Shown: in pieces, positions 16,518 through 25,156 of the stretch
How the letters are laid out: every line of letters starts with the position of its first letter
Position numbering within the stretch: the stretch's first letter is position 1
Position numbers and translations under genes: made by a program
Notes under the pieces: model-generated
What the model was told of the DNA's origin: nothing
Databases searched by the model: none
The model's input: only the letters and a program-made list of their open reading frames with translations
From: Mesorhizobium norvegicum
Lineage (GTDB): Bacteria > Pseudomonadota > Alphaproteobacteria > Rhizobiales > Rhizobiaceae
Length of the DNA stretch: 50,416 nt
NCBI RefSeq assembly: GCF_004919685.1
Contig: NZ_SMYZ01000149.1
Location: 1-50,416, forward strand
Direction of reading: 5' to 3'

Positions 16518-16528
16518 CGGAAGCTGAT

Positions 16529-18046
16529 ATGTCCGACCTGCAAGGCAATCTGAACAAGGCCGAGGCCTATCTGGCCCGCTTCAAGCGCGACGGCGTGTTG
16601 AACCAGATCGGCGGCGAGGCGGTGCCGGCGCTCGACGGCGCGACCTTCGAAACGCTGTCGCCGGTCGACCTCAAGCCGCTGGCACGCGTCGCGCGCGGCG
16701 GAGCCGCCGACATCGACCGCGCCGCCAAGGCGGCCAAGGCAGCGTTCCCGGCCTGGGCAGCCATGCCAGGCGAAGCACGCAAGAAGCTGCTGCACAAAAT
16801 CGCCGACGCGATCGAAGCGCGCGCCGAGGAGATCGCCTTCGTCGAATGCATGGACACCGGCCAGGCGCTGAAATTCATGGCCAAGGCGGCGTTGCGCGGC
16901 GCCGAGAATTTCCGCTTCTTCGCCGACCGGGCTCCCGAAGCGCGCGACGGCGAGACGCTGCGCACGACAGGCCAGGTCAACCTGACGACGCGGGTGCCGA
17001 TCGGCCCGGTCGGCATCATCACGCCGTGGAACACGCCGTTCATGCTGTCGACCTGGAAGATCGCGCCGGCGCTGGCGGCCGGCTGTACCGTGGTTCATAA
17101 GCCGGCTGAATTCTCGCCGCTGACCGCCCGCCTGCTGGTCGAGATCGCCGAGGAGGCCGGCCTGCCGAAGGGCGTGTGGAACCTGGTCAACGGTCTTGGC
17201 GAAGACGCCGGCAAGGCGCTGACCGAGCATCCCGCTATCAAGGCGATCGGCTTTGTCGGCGAAAGCCGCACCGGCTCGATGATCATGAGACAAGGCGCCG
17301 ACACGCTGAAGCGCGTGCATTTCGAACTTGGCGGCAAGAACCCGGTGATCGTCTTTGCCGACGCCGATCTCGAGCGCGCCGCCGACGCCGCCGTGTTCAT
17401 GATCTATTCGCTGAATGGCGAACGCTGCACCTCGTCCTCGCGCCTGCTGGTCGAAGCCTCGGTCTATGAGCGCTTCACCGCCAAAGTCGCGGAGAGGGCG
17501 AAGCGCATCGTTGTCGGCCACCCGCTCGATCCGAAAACGGTGGTCGGGCCGCTGATCCATCCGGTGCATGAAAAGAAGGTGCTGTCCTATATCGACATCG
17601 GCAGGTCCGAAGGTGCCATCCTCGCCGTCGGCGGCGGCAAGGTCGATGGGCCGGGCGGCGGCTGCTATGTCGGCCCGACGCTGTTCACAAACGTGACCAA
17701 CGGCATGCGCATCGCGCAGGAGGAGATTTTCGGGCCGGTGCTGAGCGCCATTCCCTTTAGCGACGAAGCCGAGGCGCTGGCGCTGGCCAACGACACGCAA
17801 TACGGCCTGACCGGCTATCTCTGGACCTCGGACGTCACCCGCGCGTTTCGCTTCACCGACGCGCTGGACGCCGGCATGATCTGGGTCAATTCGGAGAATG
17901 TGCGCCATTTGCCGACCCCGTTCGGCGGCGTCAAGAATTCCGGCATCGGCCGCGACGGCGGCGACCATTCCTTCGATTTCTACATGGAGACGAAGAACGT
18001 AGCCTTCGCGACGACGGCGCACGCGATCCAGAAACTCGGCGGCTGA
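16529..18046 (+). CDS. hpaE: 5-carboxymethyl-2-hydroxymuconate semialdehyde dehydrogenase
   Basis: The enzyme has 505 residues and is an NAD-dependent aldehyde dehydrogenase. The active-site cysteine is C300 in LNGERCTSSSR and the general base E266 is in FELGGKNPV. The NAD-binding entry segment GPVGIITPWNTPFML and the C-terminal GGVKNSGIGRDGGDHSFDFYMETKNV are those of HpaE. It oxidises the ring-cleavage semialdehyde to 5-carboxymethyl-2-hydroxymuconate, the substrate of HpaF. An in-frame GTG at 16514 overlaps the hpaF stop codon; the ATG at 16529 with ggaag upstream is preferred. Confidence 0.93.
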   Translation: MSDLQGNLNKAEAYLARFKRDGVLNQIGGEAVPALDGATFETLSPVDLKPLARVARGGAADIDRAAKAAKAAFPAWAAMPGEARKKLLHKIADAIEARAEEIAFVECMDTGQALKFMAKAALRGAENFRFFADRAPEARDGETLRTTGQVNLTTRVPIGPVGIITPWNTPFMLSTWKIAPALAAGCTVVHKPAEFSPLTARLLVEIAEEAGLPKGVWNLVNGLGEDAGKALTEHPAIKAIGFVGESRTGSMIMRQGADTLKRVHFELGGKNPVIVFADADLERAADAAVFMIYSLNGERCTSSSRLLVEASVYERFTAKVAERAKRIVVGHPLDPKTVVGPLIHPVHEKKVLSYIDIGRSEGAILAVGGGKVDGPGGGCYVGPTLFTNVTNGMRIAQEEIFGPVLSAIPFSDEAEALALANDTQYGLTGYLWTSDVTRAFRFTDALDAGMIWVNSENVRHLPTPFGGVKNSGIGRDGGDHSFDFYMETKNVAFATTAHAIQKLGG

Positions 18047-18060
18047 CCGGAGGAAATCAT

Positions 18061-19041
18061 ATGCCCTTGCCCAAGCCCAATCTCTACCCCGCCTTCAACA
18101 TCGTGCGCCTCAGCCATGTCGAGTTGGCGGTCACCGACCTCGCCAGATCCCGCGCCTTCTATGTCGATACGCTCGGCCTGCAGGTCACCGACGAGACGTC
18201 AGACACCATCTATCTCAGGGCGCTGGAGGAGCGCGGGCACCATTGCATCGTGCTGAAGAAAGCCGGCGCCGCCGAGGCGCGCGACCTCGGCTTCAAGGTC
18301 TTTTCGGATGAAGATCTCGACAAGGCGGTGCATTTCTTCAAGGGCAAAGGCCAGCCGGTGGAATGGGTCGAGCGACCCTACCAGTCGCGCACCTTCCGCA
18401 CGCGTGATCCGCACGGCATACCGCTGGAATTCTATTCGAAGATGGATCGGCTGCCGCCGATCCACCAGAAATACGCGCTCTACAAGGGCGTCAAACCGCT
18501 GCGTATCGACCACTTCAACTGCTTCTCGCCCAATGTCGACGAGTCCGTCGCCTTCTACAACGAGCTCGGCTTCCGCGTCACCGAATACACCGAGGATGCC
18601 AGCAGCGGAAAGCTGTGGGCGGCGTGGACACACCGCAAGGGCGGCGTGCACGACATCGCCTTCACCAACGGCATCGGACCGCGCCTGCACCACGTCGCCT
18701 TCTGGGTGCCGACGCCGCTCAACATCATCGACCTGCTCGATCTGATGGCGACGACCGGCTATCTGCCGAACATCGAGCGCGGCCCCGGCCGGCACGGCAT
18801 CTCCAACGCCTTCTTCCTGTATGTCCGCGACCCGGACAACCATCGCATCGAGATTTACTGTTCGGACTACCAGACGGTCGATCCGGACCTCGAGCCGATC
18901 AAATGGGATCTCAAGGATCCGCAGCGCCAGACGCTGTGGGGCGCGCCTGCGCCGAAAAGCTGGTTCGAGGAGGGCAGTGTGTTTGCCGGCGCCAAGGCAC
19001 GCCAACCGGATTTGACGGCGTCGCCGATCATTGCGCCGTGA
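18061..19041 (+). CDS. hpaD: 3,4-dihydroxyphenylacetate (homoprotocatechuate) 2,3-dioxygenase
   Basis: The protein has 326 residues and two tandem VOC (glyoxalase-fold) modules, as in type I extradiol dioxygenases of the Brevibacterium homoprotocatechuate dioxygenase group. The Fe(II) ligands appear as H151 (DHFNCF), H210 (LHHVAF) and E264 (HRIEIYC). H197 (GVHDIA) lines up with the second-sphere acid-base histidine. It opens the ring of homoprotocatechuate next to the hydroxyls. This is the VOC-type enzyme, unlike the unrelated LigB-type HpaD of E. coli. A ggaggaa site precedes the ATG, 14 bases after hpaE. Confidence 0.93.
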   Translation: MPLPKPNLYPAFNIVRLSHVELAVTDLARSRAFYVDTLGLQVTDETSDTIYLRALEERGHHCIVLKKAGAAEARDLGFKVFSDEDLDKAVHFFKGKGQPVEWVERPYQSRTFRTRDPHGIPLEFYSKMDRLPPIHQKYALYKGVKPLRIDHFNCFSPNVDESVAFYNELGFRVTEYTEDASSGKLWAAWTHRKGGVHDIAFTNGIGPRLHHVAFWVPTPLNIIDLLDLMATTGYLPNIERGPGRHGISNAFFLYVRDPDNHRIEIYCSDYQTVDPDLEPIKWDLKDPQRQTLWGAPAPKSWFEEGSVFAGAKARQPDLTASPIIAP

Positions 19042-19061
19042 CGATGGACGAGGAGACCCGG

Positions 19062-19937
19062 ATGATTGCACATGGGCGGCTCGCCACCTTCACCGTCGGC
19101 GGCAAGGCGCGCTATGGCGCGGTCACCAGCAAGGGCGTTGTCGACCTGTCGGCGCGCCACGGCCAGTGGCCGACGCTGCGCGAAGTGATCGAGGCCGGCG
19201 CCTTGCGGCGGCTGGCGGAAGAGGCCGGGGCCTTCGCCGCCGATTTCCCGCTCGACGCCATCGCCTACGAAATCCCGATCCCGTCGCCGGAAAAGATCAT
19301 CTGCGTCGGCGTCAACTACCCGGACCGCAACGAGGAGTACAAGGACGGCCAGGCGGCACCCTCGAATCCGTCGCTGTTCATCCGTTTTCCCCGCTCGTTC
19401 GTCGGCCATGGCGCGCCGCTGGTGCGACCGCCGGAATCACCGCAGCTCGACTATGAGGGCGAGGTCGTCATCGTCATCGGCAAAGCCGGCCGGCGCATTG
19501 CCGAGACCGACGCGCTCGGCCATATCGCGGCGTTGTCGCTGTGTAACGAGGGCACCATCCGCGACTGGGTGCGGCATGCCAAGTTCAACGTCACGCAAGG
19601 CAAGAATTTCGACCGCAGCGGCTCGATCGGCCCGTGGCTGGTGCCGTTCACCGACGAGGCGCAGATCGCCGACATAGCGCTGACCACCCGCGTCAACGGC
19701 GAGCTGCGCCAGCAGGACCGCACCAGCCGGATGATCTTCTCGTTCCGCAAGATTATCGCCTATGTCTCGACCTTCACCACGCTGGTGCCGGGCGATATCA
19801 TCGTCACCGGCACGCCGACGGGCGCCGGTGCCCGCTTCGATCCGCCGATCTGGCTGAAGCCCGGCGATGTGATCGAAGTGGAGGCCGATGGCATCGGCGT
19901 GCTCAGAAACGGCGTCGTCGACGAGGCAGCCCAATGA
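19062..19937 (+). CDS. hpaG: FAH-family decarboxylase/isomerase of the homoprotocatechuate pathway (HpaG-like, single domain)
   Basis: The product has 291 residues: a short N-terminal domain (about 75 residues) and one fumarylacetoacetate-hydrolase-fold catalytic domain. Metal-binding acidic residues are visible in LDYEGEVVIVIGKAG and further family blocks are ICVGVNYPDRNEE and PGDIIVTGTPTGAG. In this pathway the family performs decarboxylation of 5-oxopent-3-ene-1,2,5-tricarboxylate and isomerisation to 2-hydroxyhepta-2,4-dienedioate. E. coli HpaG carries two such domains; only one is present here. GAGGAG six bases before ATG 19062 decides the start over the ATG at 19044. Its end overlaps hpaH by four bases. 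Confidence 0.82.
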   Translation: MIAHGRLATFTVGGKARYGAVTSKGVVDLSARHGQWPTLREVIEAGALRRLAEEAGAFAADFPLDAIAYEIPIPSPEKIICVGVNYPDRNEEYKDGQAAPSNPSLFIRFPRSFVGHGAPLVRPPESPQLDYEGEVVIVIGKAGRRIAETDALGHIAALSLCNEGTIRDWVRHAKFNVTQGKNFDRSGSIGPWLVPFTDEAQIADIALTTRVNGELRQQDRTSRMIFSFRKIIAYVSTFTTLVPGDIIVTGTPTGAGARFDPPIWLKPGDVIEVEADGIGVLRNGVVDEAAQ

Positions 19938-20740
19938 CCCCGGAGCAGGTGGAAGACGCCGCGGCACGGCTGTTCGAGGCCGAGCGGTCGCGCCGCCAGA
20001 TCCGTCTGCTCAGCCTCGATTTTCCCGAGGCGACGATGGAAGATGCCTATCGGGTGCAGGCGGCGCTGGTGACGCGCAAGATCGATGCCGGACTGAAGCC
20101 GAAAGGCTGGAAGATCGGGTTGACCTCCAAGGCGATGCAGTACGCGCTGGCCATCGACACGCCGGATTCCGGCGTGCTGTTCGACGACATGTTCTTCAAC
20201 GACGGCGCGACGGTTCCGGCCGGCCGCTTCATCCAGCCGCGCGTCGAGGCCGAGATCGCCTTCGTCATGAAGGCGCCGCTGAAGGGCCCCGGCGTGACGA
20301 TCTTCGACGTGCTCAACGCCACCGACTACATCACGCCGGCGCTCGAAATCCTCGATACGCGCATCGAGCGCGTCAATGCAGAGACGAAGAAAGTGCGCAC
20401 CTTCTTCGACACTATCTCCGACAATGCCGCCAATGCCGGCATCGTCATCGGCGGCCGCCAGCAACGGCCTGATGAGGCCGACATGCGCTGGATCGGCGCC
20501 ATCGTTTCACGCAATGCAGAGGTCGAGGAAACCGGGCTCGGCGCCGGCGTGCTCAACCATCCGGCGATGGGCATCGCCTGGCTGGCGGACAGGCTTGCCC
20601 GCTACGGCATGTCGATCGCGGTGGGCGAAGTGGTGCTGTCGGGGTCGTTCGTGCGCCCGGTCGAGGCGCGGCCCGGCGACATGATCGTCGCCGATTTCGG
20701 CAGCTCGGGCACGGTCAGCATTCACTTCGCGAAGGGCTGA
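19934..20740 (+). CDS. hpaH: 2-oxohept-4-ene-1,7-dioate hydratase
   Basis: The protein has 268 residues, the normal HpaH size. It belongs to the hydratase/decarboxylase branch of the FAH superfamily. The family segments GWKIGLTSKAMQ, DDMFFNDGATVPAGRFIQPRVEAEIAFVM and DTISDNAANAGIVIGGR match HpaH strongly. It adds water to 2-oxohept-4-ene-1,7-dioate to give 4-hydroxy-2-oxoheptanedioate, the substrate of HpaI aldolase. No aldolase follows; the next gene is convergent, so the last step must be encoded elsewhere. Its ATG overlaps the hpaG stop. Confidence 0.92.
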   Translation: MTPEQVEDAAARLFEAERSRRQIRLLSLDFPEATMEDAYRVQAALVTRKIDAGLKPKGWKIGLTSKAMQYALAIDTPDSGVLFDDMFFNDGATVPAGRFIQPRVEAEIAFVMKAPLKGPGVTIFDVLNATDYITPALEILDTRIERVNAETKKVRTFFDTISDNAANAGIVIGGRQQRPDEADMRWIGAIVSRNAEVEETGLGAGVLNHPAMGIAWLADRLARYGMSIAVGEVVLSGSFVRPVEARPGDMIVADFGSSGTVSIHFAKG

Positions 20741-20770
20741 CGGTTCCGTCGTCGGCCCGCACAGCAGTCC

Positions 20771-21793
20771 TCATTCGCCACGCAGATAGGCAATCACCAC
20801 ATCGGCTGCGATGGCCGACATGCGCATGCCAACCTCCCTGGTGATGTCGCCCTCGACGCGGCTCTGCACCCAGCCGAGGAAGGCGAAGGCGCGCAAGGCC
20901 GAAAACAGCGGCAATGCGGCGATGTCCTGCGCCGTCAGCGCCCGCTCCTGCCGATAGCCGTCGAGCAGTGCGGCCTCTATCAGCGGATACATAGCCTCCT
21001 CGCGGTTCTGGTACAGGGCAACGGCAAGGTCGTACATGTGCCAGCCATGGCCGCAATCGTCGAAGTCGATGATGCGGATCGCACCCTCATGGACAAGCAC
21101 GTTTTCGCGCACCAGATCGGCGTGGATGATACCGAAATTGCGGGCGCTGCGTTCATGCTCCGACAGCGCCTTCACCGCCTTTTCGCGTCCCTGTAGAACC
21201 AGCTCGCGACGGGAGCCGTCGAGGAAGGGCGAGGTCTCGAAACGGCCCCATGTCGGGTTCGCACCGAAGAAGCCGTCGAAATCCCAGGCATGGCGGGCGA
21301 AGCCCGCGGGTGGTGTCCAGGCCGATGTGACATTGTGCATATGAGCGATGGTTCGCCCTATCGCCGTGAAGACCTGTCTTGCCTGCTCAGGCGTGTAATC
21401 CAGCGGCACGCCTCGCGCTCCGACAGCGCGGCCTTCCAGCCAGCTCAGGCAATCGGCCTGCCGGAGCTGCTTCGACGTGGCGGTGCTGACGAGCACGAAC
21501 AGATCGCCGGCCGGCGTGGCGACCGGAGACGGTGTGGCGATGCCGGCGGATTGCAGAAAGCCCATCCATTGCAGTTCCGAACGCAGCGCGGCGTCCGAGT
21601 GATAGCCAAGCCGGTGAATGCGCATGGCGGCAGGCTGGCCGTCGGGCAGGCGGACCCGGAAGACCGCGTTCTCGCGATATTTCAGCAGCTCCGGCTCACC
21701 CTCACGAATGCCCCAATGGTCGAGCGCGCGCCTGGCAAGCGCCGTGACATCGGCTGCCGCCTCGGGCTCGGATTGCGTGGAGACAGAGTTCAC
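20771..21793 (-). CDS. APH-family small-molecule kinase, hydroxylysine-kinase-like
   Basis: The protein has 340 residues with the aminoglycoside-phosphotransferase/choline-kinase fold. The catalytic loop is IIHADLVRENVLV (H224, D226, N231), and the metal-binding IIDFDDCGHGWHMYDLA follows. The last segment of about 60 residues is helical. It overlaps by four bases the gene for a class III enzyme closely resembling human ETNPPL/PHYKPL phospho-lyases. In vertebrates the related kinase HYKK phosphorylates 5-hydroxylysine to feed PHYKPL. By analogy the substrate here is a hydroxylated amino acid or amine (hydroxylysine, ethanolamine or similar). Antibiotic resistance is unlikely given the context. 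Confidence 0.75.
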   Translation of the reverse strand: MNSVSTQSEPEAAADVTALARRALDHWGIREGEPELLKYRENAVFRVRLPDGQPAAMRIHRLGYHSDAALRSELQWMGFLQSAGIATPSPVATPAGDLFVLVSTATSKQLRQADCLSWLEGRAVGARGVPLDYTPEQARQVFTAIGRTIAHMHNVTSAWTPPAGFARHAWDFDGFFGANPTWGRFETSPFLDGSRRELVLQGREKAVKALSEHERSARNFGIIHADLVRENVLVHEGAIRIIDFDDCGHGWHMYDLAVALYQNREEAMYPLIEAALLDGYRQERALTAQDIAALPLFSALRAFAFLGWVQSRVEGDITREVGMRMSAIAADVVIAYLRGE

Positions 21794-23106
21794 GCCGACA
21801 CTCCGCCGACTTCACCCAGCACCTCGTCGAGTACGCCGATCAGGAAGGCGGCATTGTCGCGGGAGAATGGCATCGGCGGGCGGATCTTGAGCACATTGCC
21901 GTGGATGCCGGTCTTGCCCATCAGCACGCCGCGATGGCGCATGCGGTTGGCGACTTGCTCGGCAATGTCGGGTGCCGGCTCGCGCGTCTCGCGGTCGTGA
22001 ACCAGTTCGGCACCGAAGAACAGGCCGGCGCCCCTGACCTCGCCGATGCATTCATGGCGCTCGGCCAGCGGGCGCAGCAGGCCGAGTGCATAAGCGCCAA
22101 CATCGCCTGCGTTGGCGACGAGATTTTCCTGCTCGATGACATCGAGAACGGCATTCGCCACCGCGCAGGAAACCGGATTGCCGCCAAAGGTGTTGAAGTA
22201 GCGGAAGGCGTTGCGGAAGGTCGCCAAAATATCCCTGGTGGTGACCACGGCGGCAACTGGATGGCCGTTGCCCATCGGCTTGCCCATGGTGACGATGTCG
22301 GGAACGAAACCGGCGCGCTGATGACCCCAGAAATTGCTGCCGGTGCGGCCAAAGCCGGGCTGAACCTCATCGGCTATGACCAGGCCGCCGGCTTCGCGCA
22401 CCGCCGCCACGGCGTCGTCGAAGAAGCCGCTGGGCAGCGTCGGAAAGCCTTCATTGGCAAGCAGCGGACAGAGGATCATGCCGGACAGGCCGATGCCGTC
22501 CTGCTCCAGCGAGGCGATGGCTTCGCGCACCGCATCGCCAAACGCCTTGCCGTTGGCCATCGCGTCGGGATGGCGATAACTGTCGGGCGCCGGCACCAGC
22601 CTGACATTGCGGGCGCGGCCGCCGACCGGCGGCATGCGGGTGCTGAGCTGCGAAACCGCCGTGGTGTTGCCGTGATAGGTGGCGTCGGTGGCGATGATGC
22701 CCATGCGGCCGGTCGCGGCCTGCGCCATGCGCATTGCGATGTCATTGGCCTCGCTGCCGGTGCAGGTCAGGATGGCGGTGGACAGGCTGGCGTCGAAGGT
22801 CGCCGTCAGCCGCTCGACATAGTCGAGGATGGCGGTGTGCAGATAGCGCGTGTGGGTGTTGAGCAGGCTTGCCTGCCGGCACATTGCCTCGACCACCTGC
22901 GGATGGCAGTGGCCGACATGAGCGACATTGTTGTAGGCGTCGAGATATTTGCGGCCGTCGGCATCGTAGAGCCAGACGCCTTCGCCGCGCACCAGATGTA
23001 CGGGCTCGTCATAGAACAATTGCGATTTCGCGCCGAGCAGGCGGGAACGCCGGTTAACCAGCGCCTCTTGCGATTGAGTCATTTGAGTCTCGAAACTCCG
23101 TTCCAT
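21790..23106 (-). CDS. Class III PLP enzyme, O-phosphoamine phospho-lyase-like (ETNPPL/PHYKPL type)
   Basis: The protein has 438 residues. Blocks shared with human ethanolamine-phosphate and phosphohydroxylysine phospho-lyases are YLDAYNNVAHVGHCHPQVV, TGSEANDIAMRMA, VPDIVTMGKPMGNGHPVAAVVTT (PLP lysine K276), YFNTFGGNPVSCAVANAVLDVIE and NVLKIRPPMPF. These enzymes do not transaminate; they eliminate phosphate and ammonia from a phosphorylated amino alcohol to give an aldehyde. The adjacent, overlapping kinase gene would make that phospho-substrate. The start may be 23106 or the ATG at 23082; neither has a clear ribosome-binding site. A plain aminotransferase cannot be excluded without assay. 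Confidence 0.8.
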   Translation of the reverse strand: MERSFETQMTQSQEALVNRRSRLLGAKSQLFYDEPVHLVRGEGVWLYDADGRKYLDAYNNVAHVGHCHPQVVEAMCRQASLLNTHTRYLHTAILDYVERLTATFDASLSTAILTCTGSEANDIAMRMAQAATGRMGIIATDATYHGNTTAVSQLSTRMPPVGGRARNVRLVPAPDSYRHPDAMANGKAFGDAVREAIASLEQDGIGLSGMILCPLLANEGFPTLPSGFFDDAVAAVREAGGLVIADEVQPGFGRTGSNFWGHQRAGFVPDIVTMGKPMGNGHPVAAVVTTRDILATFRNAFRYFNTFGGNPVSCAVANAVLDVIEQENLVANAGDVGAYALGLLRPLAERHECIGEVRGAGLFFGAELVHDRETREPAPDIAEQVANRMRHRGVLMGKTGIHGNVLKIRPPMPFSRDNAAFLIGVLDEVLGEVGGVSA

Positions 23107-23117
23107 GCACTAAACCG

Positions 23118-24467
23118 TCAGACCTTCGACAGGCCGGCATCCAGCGCTTCGCCGATCTTCGCGACATCGGCGGCGCTGATGATCAGCGGCGGCGACAGGA
23201 TGATGGTGTTGCCGGACACGCGCAGCATGACGCCAGCCTCGTAGGCCGCCTCCGAAACCACGGCCATGGTCTTCTTGTCGACCGGCTTTTTCGTCGCGCG
23301 ATCCGAGACCAGTTCCAACGCCGCCATCAGGCCCTTGTACCTGACATCACCGACAATCGCATGCTTGGCCTTCAGCCCTTCCAGCACGGCCACGAGTTCG
23401 ATACCCCGCGCGGCCGCGTTCTCGTTCAGGCGCAGCCGTTTGGTCTCGGCAAGCGCCGCCAGCCCCGCCGCGCAGCCGACCGGATGGCCGGAATAGGTAT
23501 AGCCGTGACCGATCGCGCCGAAGCTGGTTTTGTCCCCCTCGAAAACATCGGCCACCTTGGCGCCGATCAAGGTCGCGCCAAGCGGGAAGTAGCCCGAGGT
23601 GATCGCCTTGGCGATGGTCATGAAATCCGGCTTCACGCCGGTCAGCCGTGAGCCCGACCAGGCGCCGGTGCGGCCGAAGCCGGTGACCACCTCGTCGGCG
23701 ATCAGCAGGATCTCGTGGCGGTCGCAGATCTCGCGCACCAGCGGCATGAAGCTTTCATGCGGAACGATGACGCCGCCGGCGCCGAGAACCGGCTCCATGA
23801 TGAAAGCGGCGATGGTGTCGCCACCCTGGAAGGCGATCTCGTCCTCCAGCGCCCTGGCGCAGAGTTTTGCCAGCCGCGCCGGATCGGTCTCGTCGAAGGG
23901 GTTGCGGAAGGTCCAGGGTGCGGGAATGTGGAAGATTCCGGGCAGCAGCGGCTCGTAGTTGCGGCGGAAATTGGCGTTGCCGTTGACCGAGGCGCCGCCG
24001 AAATGCGTGCCGTGGTAGCCCTTCTTCAAGGCAAGGAACTTGGTGCGATCGGCCTGGCCGCGGATCTTCCAATATTGCCTGGCCAGCCGAAGTGCTGTTT
24101 CGACCGAATCCGAACCGCCAGAGGTGAAGAAAGTCCGCACCATGCCTTCCGGCTCGAACCATTCAGCGAGCTCGTAGGCGAGCTCGATCGACGGTCCGGT
24201 CGAGGTGCCGCGAAAGCCGGAATAATAGGGCAGCGCCGAAAGCTGGTCGGCGATCGCCTTTTTGATCGGGTCGCTGCTGTAGCCGAGATTGACGTTCCAC
24301 AGGCCACCAACGGCATCGAGCACCGTGTTGCCGGCGATGTCGGTGACCATCACGCCCTCACCCTTCATGATCACCTTTGGCGGGTTGGCCCGCATCTCGG
24401 CCGGATGCGCCATCGGGTGCCAGATCGGCTTGGCGTTTGTCTCGGTGAGGAAATTGATGTCGCGCAT
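23118..24467 (-). CDS. Class III aminotransferase (omega-amino acid:pyruvate type)
   Basis: The enzyme has 449 residues. It shows the PLP-binding DEVVTGFGRTG segment (D258), the Schiff-base lysine K287 in MTIAKAITSGYFPLGA, and TFFTSGGSDSVETALRLARQYW. These and the N-terminal WHPMAHPAEM resemble omega-transaminases acting on beta-alanine, taurine, diamines or similar omega-amines with pyruvate as acceptor. The ATG at 24467 follows ggag by seven bases; a longer open frame upstream runs antisense over the HAD gene and has no homology. It lies 20 bases after the HAD gene and 11 bases before the phospho-lyase-like gene. Substrate is inferred only as an amine. Confidence 0.85.
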   Translation of the reverse strand: MRDINFLTETNAKPIWHPMAHPAEMRANPPKVIMKGEGVMVTDIAGNTVLDAVGGLWNVNLGYSSDPIKKAIADQLSALPYYSGFRGTSTGPSIELAYELAEWFEPEGMVRTFFTSGGSDSVETALRLARQYWKIRGQADRTKFLALKKGYHGTHFGGASVNGNANFRRNYEPLLPGIFHIPAPWTFRNPFDETDPARLAKLCARALEDEIAFQGGDTIAAFIMEPVLGAGGVIVPHESFMPLVREICDRHEILLIADEVVTGFGRTGAWSGSRLTGVKPDFMTIAKAITSGYFPLGATLIGAKVADVFEGDKTSFGAIGHGYTYSGHPVGCAAGLAALAETKRLRLNENAAARGIELVAVLEGLKAKHAIVGDVRYKGLMAALELVSDRATKKPVDKKTMAVVSEAAYEAGVMLRVSGNTIILSPPLIISAADVAKIGEALDAGLSKV

Positions 24468-24487
24468 GGCAGGCTCCGCAAATGGTC

Positions 24488-25156
24488 TCAGGCAACAGGG
24501 ACGAGGTCGAAATGGCCGAGGGCTTCGGCGCAGGAATGTGCTGGCCGGGCAACGTCGAAATGGACCGTGCGCATGCCCGCCGCACGGCCGCCATCGACAT
24601 TGCGCTGCTGGTCGTCGACGAAGACGCAAGCACCGGCCGGCAGGCCGAGCGCCTCGGTGACAAAGGCATAGGCACGCGGGTCGGGCTTGAGGATGCCGGT
24701 ATAGGTGGCGTCGACGATCGTTTCGAACAGGTCGAGCAGCGGCAGCCGCTGGCGGAAGTCGGCGCCATAGAACAGGTCGAGTTCGTTGGACAGGATCGCC
24801 AACCGAAAACCGGCCGCATGCACAGTGCGGATGGCACGATCGGCCTCGGGCCGCACCACTTTTTCCGGTTCAGCACCCCGCGCGCGCCGGACGAAGGTCT
24901 CCATCGCCTGCCAGTCCTCGCCGACGAGATGCCCGACCTCGCTTGTGCGGGTGCGCCAGTAGTCGCGCTCGCTGATCTCGTCGGCCTGCATCGACCGCCA
25001 CAGCGGATCGCTGTCGGGATCGAACGGCCCGCGCCATTGCAGCGTTCCCGGCGCAAGGCCGAGCGCCTGTTCGGTCAAGGCATGCGTCTCGAACAGCGTC
25101 CGGGTGACGACGCCGCCGAAATCAAGGACCAGGGCTTGGGCCGGAAGTGCGCTCAC
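24488..25156 (-). CDS. HAD-superfamily hydrolase, subfamily IA
   Basis: The protein has 222 residues. HAD motif I is VLDFGGVV with nucleophile D12, but the usual second aspartate is glycine (DFG instead of DxD), as in several YihX-like and epoxide-hydrolase-like HADs. Motif II is ILSNELD, motif III lysine is in ILKPDPRAY, and motif IV is CVFVDDQQRN. A helical cap of about 70 residues sits between motifs I and II. It overlaps the Tm-1-like gene by four bases. It may dephosphorylate an intermediate or by-product of the kinase route; that is a guess from context. Confidence 0.78.
   Translation of the reverse strand: MSALPAQALVLDFGGVVTRTLFETHALTEQALGLAPGTLQWRGPFDPDSDPLWRSMQADEISERDYWRTRTSEVGHLVGEDWQAMETFVRRARGAEPEKVVRPEADRAIRTVHAAGFRLAILSNELDLFYGADFRQRLPLLDLFETIVDATYTGILKPDPRAYAFVTEALGLPAGACVFVDDQQRNVDGGRAAGMRTVHFDVARPAHSCAEALGHFDLVPVA

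Noticed and set aside
16400..18022. Open frame of 540 codons on the minus strand
   Set aside because: It is antisense to hpaE, with low-complexity His/Arg/Gly-rich translation and no homology; hpaE is certain.
20771..21793. Aminoglycoside resistance gene
   Set aside because: The APH fold is shared with many metabolic kinases; overlap with a phospho-lyase-like gene favours a catabolic kinase.
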